A stretch of DNA of 32,349 nucleotides. Origin: Streptomyces hokutonensis. Lineage in GTDB: Bacteria; Actinomycetota; Actinomycetes; Streptomycetales; Streptomycetaceae. Positions within the stretch are counted from its first letter, which is position 1, and each line of letters starts with the position of its first letter. Positions 29,974 to 32,349 of this stretch are shown piece by piece. The notes beneath the pieces were generated by a model. It was not told the origin of the DNA. It did not search any database and saw nothing but the letters and a program-made list of their open reading frames with translations. Location: positions 1-32,349 of the forward strand of contig NZ_BARG01000119.1 in NCBI RefSeq assembly GCF_000376565.1, written 5' to 3'. A program made the translations under genes and the position numbers.

Positions 29974-30732
29974 TCAGTACGTGAACACCGCCCACACTCC
30001 CGCCCCGGCCACCGCGACGACGTAGCAGCCGACCGCCACCGCCACGGTCCGCAGCCGTGCCGTCTCGCTCCAGGACGTGCGGGACAGCAGCCAGGCCAGG
30101 GCCGGCAGGACCAGGACGGCGTGCAGGCTCACCCCGTGCAACGGCTTGAGCGGGGCCGTCGAGTGGTACGCGGCCTCCTGGTGACCGGTCCGGGCGAGGA
30201 CCACCCCGCGCGCGATCATCGCGGCGCCCGAGGCCAGCGCGACGAGCAGGATCGCGAACCCGGAACGCACCGCGAACGCCATCCCCGTGGGACCCGTCGG
30301 CCGGTGCCGGAAGGACGCCACCGCGAACACGGTGAGCACCACCACGAGGACACCGCCGCCCACCGCGAGCGTCATGGACACCACCGTGTCGAAGGGCGTC
30401 TCCATGTCAAGGTGCGACGGCACCCGGCGCCACGCCTGAAGGGTGATGCCGCCGACCTCCACCACACAGTCGGCGGCGAACACGACGAGCAGCACGGTGC
30501 ACAGCCTGGCCCCGACACGCAGATACGACGTCACCCAGGTGACCGCGATCAGCGTCGCCCCGAAGGAGAGCCCGAACGTGACGGGCTTGCGCCAGGAGAC
30601 GGGCCCGTACCAGGGGCCGCCGTCGACCGCGAACACCACCAGGTGCACCAGCCCGGAGACGATCAGCAGGGCACCGGTCGCATGACAGAGACGCTCGGCG
30701 GGACGTACGTGGTTCTTCAGGGCCCGGGTCAT
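29974..30732 (-). CDS. Multi-pass membrane protein of unknown function
   Basis: The 252-aa protein has about seven hydrophobic segments, beginning GALLIVSGLVHLVVFAV and ending AVGCYVVAVAGAGVWAVF. Conserved-looking loops include GGPWYGPVSWRKPVTFGLSFG, the W-R-R-VPSHL segment between helices and PLHGVSLHAVLVLPALAWLL. I do not recognise a named family or a catalytic motif. The ATG has GAGG eight bases upstream. It lies downstream of the methyltransferase gene on the same strand, with a 98-base gap holding an inverted repeat. Confidence 0.75.
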   Translation of the reverse strand: MTRALKNHVRPAERLCHATGALLIVSGLVHLVVFAVDGGPWYGPVSWRKPVTFGLSFGATLIAVTWVTSYLRVGARLCTVLLVVFAADCVVEVGGITLQAWRRVPSHLDMETPFDTVVSMTLAVGGGVLVVVLTVFAVASFRHRPTGPTGMAFAVRSGFAILLVALASGAAMIARGVVLARTGHQEAAYHSTAPLKPLHGVSLHAVLVLPALAWLLSRTSWSETARLRTVAVAVGCYVVAVAGAGVWAVFTY

Positions 30733-30764
30733 GGCCCGAGCCTCGCGGGAACTCGCCGCGCAGT

Positions 30765-30800
30765 CGTCGTACGGCCGAAGACACCAGCCGTACGCCGACG
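30765..30800. other. Inverted repeat between two minus-strand genes
   Basis: CGTACGGC (30768-30775) and GCCGTACG (30787-30794) are perfect complements around an 11-base loop. The flanks CGT and ACG could extend the stem past a bulge. With no T tract in either direction it could be a weak terminator or an operator. Confidence 0.4.
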
Positions 30801-30830
30801 GAAGTAGGGCTCCCTGAGGAATACGCCGGG

Positions 30831-31490
30831 TCAGACGGGGTCCGCCGGTGGTTCCGCGATGCCGACGATGCTTCCCTCCAGGGACCGGACGCGGGCCGTC
30901 CAGCCCAGGGCTGTGAGGTTTTCCGTGAGGGTCCGGGCGTCGTGGAACACCTTCACCACGCGGTACTGACGGCCGTCGTCGAGTCGGCGCAGCACCGTGG
31001 GGACAGGCCCGTCCGTTACACCGTCCTCGTCCGCGACAGCAGCCGGTCCGTCGTCGACGAAGATCGCTCTACCGCCCGGCGCGAGCATGGCGGCGACGGT
31101 GCTCCAGAACTCGGACAACCGCGTCGGCGGAACGTGGGAGAGCCAGAAGGCGAAGAACACCGTGTCGTAGCGCCGCGACGGCCGCCATGTGAACAGGTCG
31201 GCCTGAAGGAACCGGACGTTGGGGAAGGGCACGCGCGCACGAGCGACGGCCAGCACCTCGGCCGCCGCGTCGACGGCCGTCACCGACCGGGCCCGGGCGG
31301 CGAGTCTCACGGTCCACTGCCCCGTTCCGCAGGCCAGCTCCAGCACGTCTTCGCCGATCGGAAGATCGTCGACCACGGCCGGCAGCCGCCGCAGCTCCTC
31401 CCGTTCCGTATAGGGGCGGTCGTACTCGGCCGCCGCCGCGCGGTAGTAGGCCAGCTGCTCCGTGAGGAGGACATCGTCATCACTGTTCAT
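30831..31490 (-). CDS. Class I SAM-dependent methyltransferase
   Basis: A 219-aa protein with the seven-strand methyltransferase motifs: motif I VLELACGTGQWT (about 49-60), the acidic strand-2 end SVTAVDAAAE, motif post-II VRFLQADLFTW, and RYDTVFFAFWLSHVPP at strand 4. The substrate is unknown; the general architecture resembles small-molecule methyltransferases. The ATG at 31490 is preferred, since a promoter ends seven bases before it. The open frame runs 123 bases further up into recA regulatory DNA. It is divergent from recA across 292 bases. Confidence 0.85.
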   Translation of the reverse strand: MNSDDDVLLTEQLAYYRAAAAEYDRPYTEREELRRLPAVVDDLPIGEDVLELACGTGQWTVRLAARARSVTAVDAAAEVLAVARARVPFPNVRFLQADLFTWRPSRRYDTVFFAFWLSHVPPTRLSEFWSTVAAMLAPGGRAIFVDDGPAAVADEDGVTDGPVPTVLRRLDDGRQYRVVKVFHDARTLTENLTALGWTARVRSLEGSIVGIAEPPADPV

Positions 31491-31497
31491 GACCGGA

Positions 31498-31528
31498 AGA
31501 GTCGGGCCTGCCCCTGAGACAAGGTCAA
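31498..31528 (-). promoter_or_regulatory. Promoter of the methyltransferase gene, leaderless
   Basis: On the minus strand TTGACC (31528-31523), N19, GACTCT (31503-31498), seven bases, ATG. There is no Shine-Dalgarno. Confidence 0.45.
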
Positions 31529-31593
31529 CCCAGGCTGTCGGTCGCGGCAGTGTTGCCGGACGGCGTAGATGACGTGAGTGCCGCGTGGTGCGC

Positions 31594-31623
31594 TTGACAC
31601 GAAAATCGAACATCCATTCTTAT
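31594..31623 (+). promoter_or_regulatory. LexA-controlled upstream recA promoter with SOS box
   Basis: TTGACA (31594-31599), N18, TCTTAT (31618-31623). The SOS box GAACATCCATTC (31608-31619) fills the spacer and overlaps the -10, so LexA bound here would block polymerase. It matches the actinobacterial GAAC-N4-GTTC box with one change, and this same sequence is known upstream of other streptomycete recA genes. The leader would be about 150 bases. Confidence 0.75.
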
Positions 31624-31716
31624 GGAGGCTCCGGCGAGGCCATGACGGGCATTTCGGCAGGCTTTTGATGGTGAAGTGCCCGAGTTATCCACAGGCCGGA
31701 CGGGCGTCGGGGCGCA

Positions 31717-31739
31717 TTGTCAGTGGCAGGCGTTAGCGT
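31717..31739 (+). promoter_or_regulatory. RecA-NDp (PafBC-type) downstream recA promoter
   Basis: TTGTCAGTG (31717-31725), N8, TAGCGT (31734-31739): a complete match to tTGTCRGTG-N8-TAnnnT, the promoter first described at recA that responds to DNA damage without RecA or LexA. The leader to the recA ATG is about 35 bases. Confidence 0.82.
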
Positions 31740-31782
31740 CTTTGACGTGAAGCGATCGACTCAAGCAAATCGGGTGGAACCC

Positions 31783-32349
31783 ATGGCAGGAACCGACCGC
31801 GAGAAGGCACTGGACGCCGCTCTCGCACAGATTGAACGGCAGTTCGGCAAGGGCGCGGTGATGCGCCTGGGCGAGCGGCCGAACGAGCCCATCGAGGTCA
31901 TCCCCACCGGGTCGACCGCACTCGACGTCGCCCTCGGTGTCGGCGGCCTGCCGCGCGGCCGAGTGGTGGAGGTCTACGGCCCGGAGTCCTCCGGCAAGAC
32001 GACCCTGACCCTGCACGCGGTGGCGAACGCCCAGCGGGCCGGCGGCCAGGTCGCGTTCGTGGACGCGGAGCACGCCCTCGACCCCGAGTACGCGAAGAAG
32101 CTCGGCGTCGACATCGACAACCTGATCCTGTCCCAGCCGGACAACGGCGAGCAGGCCCTGGAGATCGTGGACATGCTGGTCCGCTCCGGCGCCCTCGACC
32201 TCATCGTCATCGACTCCGTCGCGGCACTCGTCCCGCGCGCGGAGATCGAGGGCGAGATGGGTGACAGCCACGTCGGTCTGCAGGCCCGTCTGATGAGCCA
32301 GGCCCTGCGGAAGATCACCAGCGCGCTCAACCAGTCCAAGACCACCGCC
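31783..32349 (+). CDS. recA: Recombinase RecA (5' part; cut by the window end)
   Basis: The first 189 codons of recA. RecA coats single-stranded DNA, pairs it with homologous duplex and triggers LexA self-cleavage. Visible motifs are the N-terminal REKALDAALAQIERQFGKG, Walker A GPESSGKT (66-73), catalytic E96 in DAEHALDPEY, Walker B LDLIVIDSVAAL (D144) and the loop 1 region EGEMGDSHVGLQARLMSQALRK. The ATG at 31783 has GGTGG upstream. The gene has two promoters, one with a LexA box and one of the RecA-independent type. The rest of the gene lies beyond position 32349; no frame disruption is seen. Confidence 0.98.
   Translation, partial: MAGTDREKALDAALAQIERQFGKGAVMRLGERPNEPIEVIPTGSTALDVALGVGGLPRGRVVEVYGPESSGKTTLTLHAVANAQRAGGQVAFVDAEHALDPEYAKKLGVDIDNLILSQPDNGEQALEIVDMLVRSGALDLIVIDSVAALVPRAEIEGEMGDSHVGLQARLMSQALRKITSALNQSKTTA

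Overview
The window is high-GC actinobacterial DNA. Codon third positions are almost all G or C, the Shine-Dalgarno sequences are GGAGG-like, and the gene content and order match the conserved recA-side chromosome arm of Streptomyces (in S. coelicolor numbering, from memory, roughly SCO5746 to SCO5769). I cannot name the species. No mobile element, CRISPR array or transferred island is visible; this is core genome.

Layout. (1) 1-984: the terminator of an upstream gene, a shortened DegT-like aminotransferase remnant without the PLP-lysine region, and a tRNA-Thr(GGT) with its own promoter and a perfectly palindromic bidirectional terminator. (2) 999-10573: the osmoadaptation cluster. osaC (anti-sigma kinase/PAS/GAF/GAF/PP2C) is divergent from osaA, a giant cytoplasmic hybrid histidine kinase carrying ten exact 276-bp HAMP-coding repeats; the stand-alone response regulator osaB follows. 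(3) 10697-17944: ftsK, a RodZ-like membrane HTH protein, then the coupled rimO-pgsA-cinA genes (4-base overlaps) and clgR, the Clp protease regulator. (4) 18223-25179: a small membrane protein facing the minus-strand run lhr, nei (Nei2-type glycosylase) and an SDR oxidoreductase. (5) 25293-28180: an AraC regulator with azlC-azlD, and a toroid-fold prenyltransferase-like protein. (6) 28261-32349: DUF3046, an AI-2E family membrane protein, a multi-pass membrane protein, a SAM methyltransferase, and recA, cut by the window end.

The main observation is regulatory. The actinobacterial RecA/LexA-independent DNA-damage promoter motif (RecA-NDp, tTGTCRGTG-N8-TAnnnT, the PafBC-type promoter of mycobacteria) occurs four times, each time just upstream of a start codon in the right orientation: rimO(-pgsA-cinA), lhr(-nei), the AI-2E gene and recA. 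I found no TGTCAGTG elsewhere in the window. recA additionally has a LexA box inside a second, upstream promoter. The window therefore looks like a compact DNA-damage neighbourhood that includes RimO, PgsA, CinA and an AI-2E exporter-like protein, beyond the expected recA and lhr-nei.

A second theme is leaderless translation. ftsK, rimO, the SDR gene, azlC, the toroid-fold gene, the methyltransferase gene, and probably lhr and the AI-2E gene, have a -10 box ending 6 or 7 bases before the start codon and mostly no Shine-Dalgarno. These geometries also fix several start codons well inside longer open frames.
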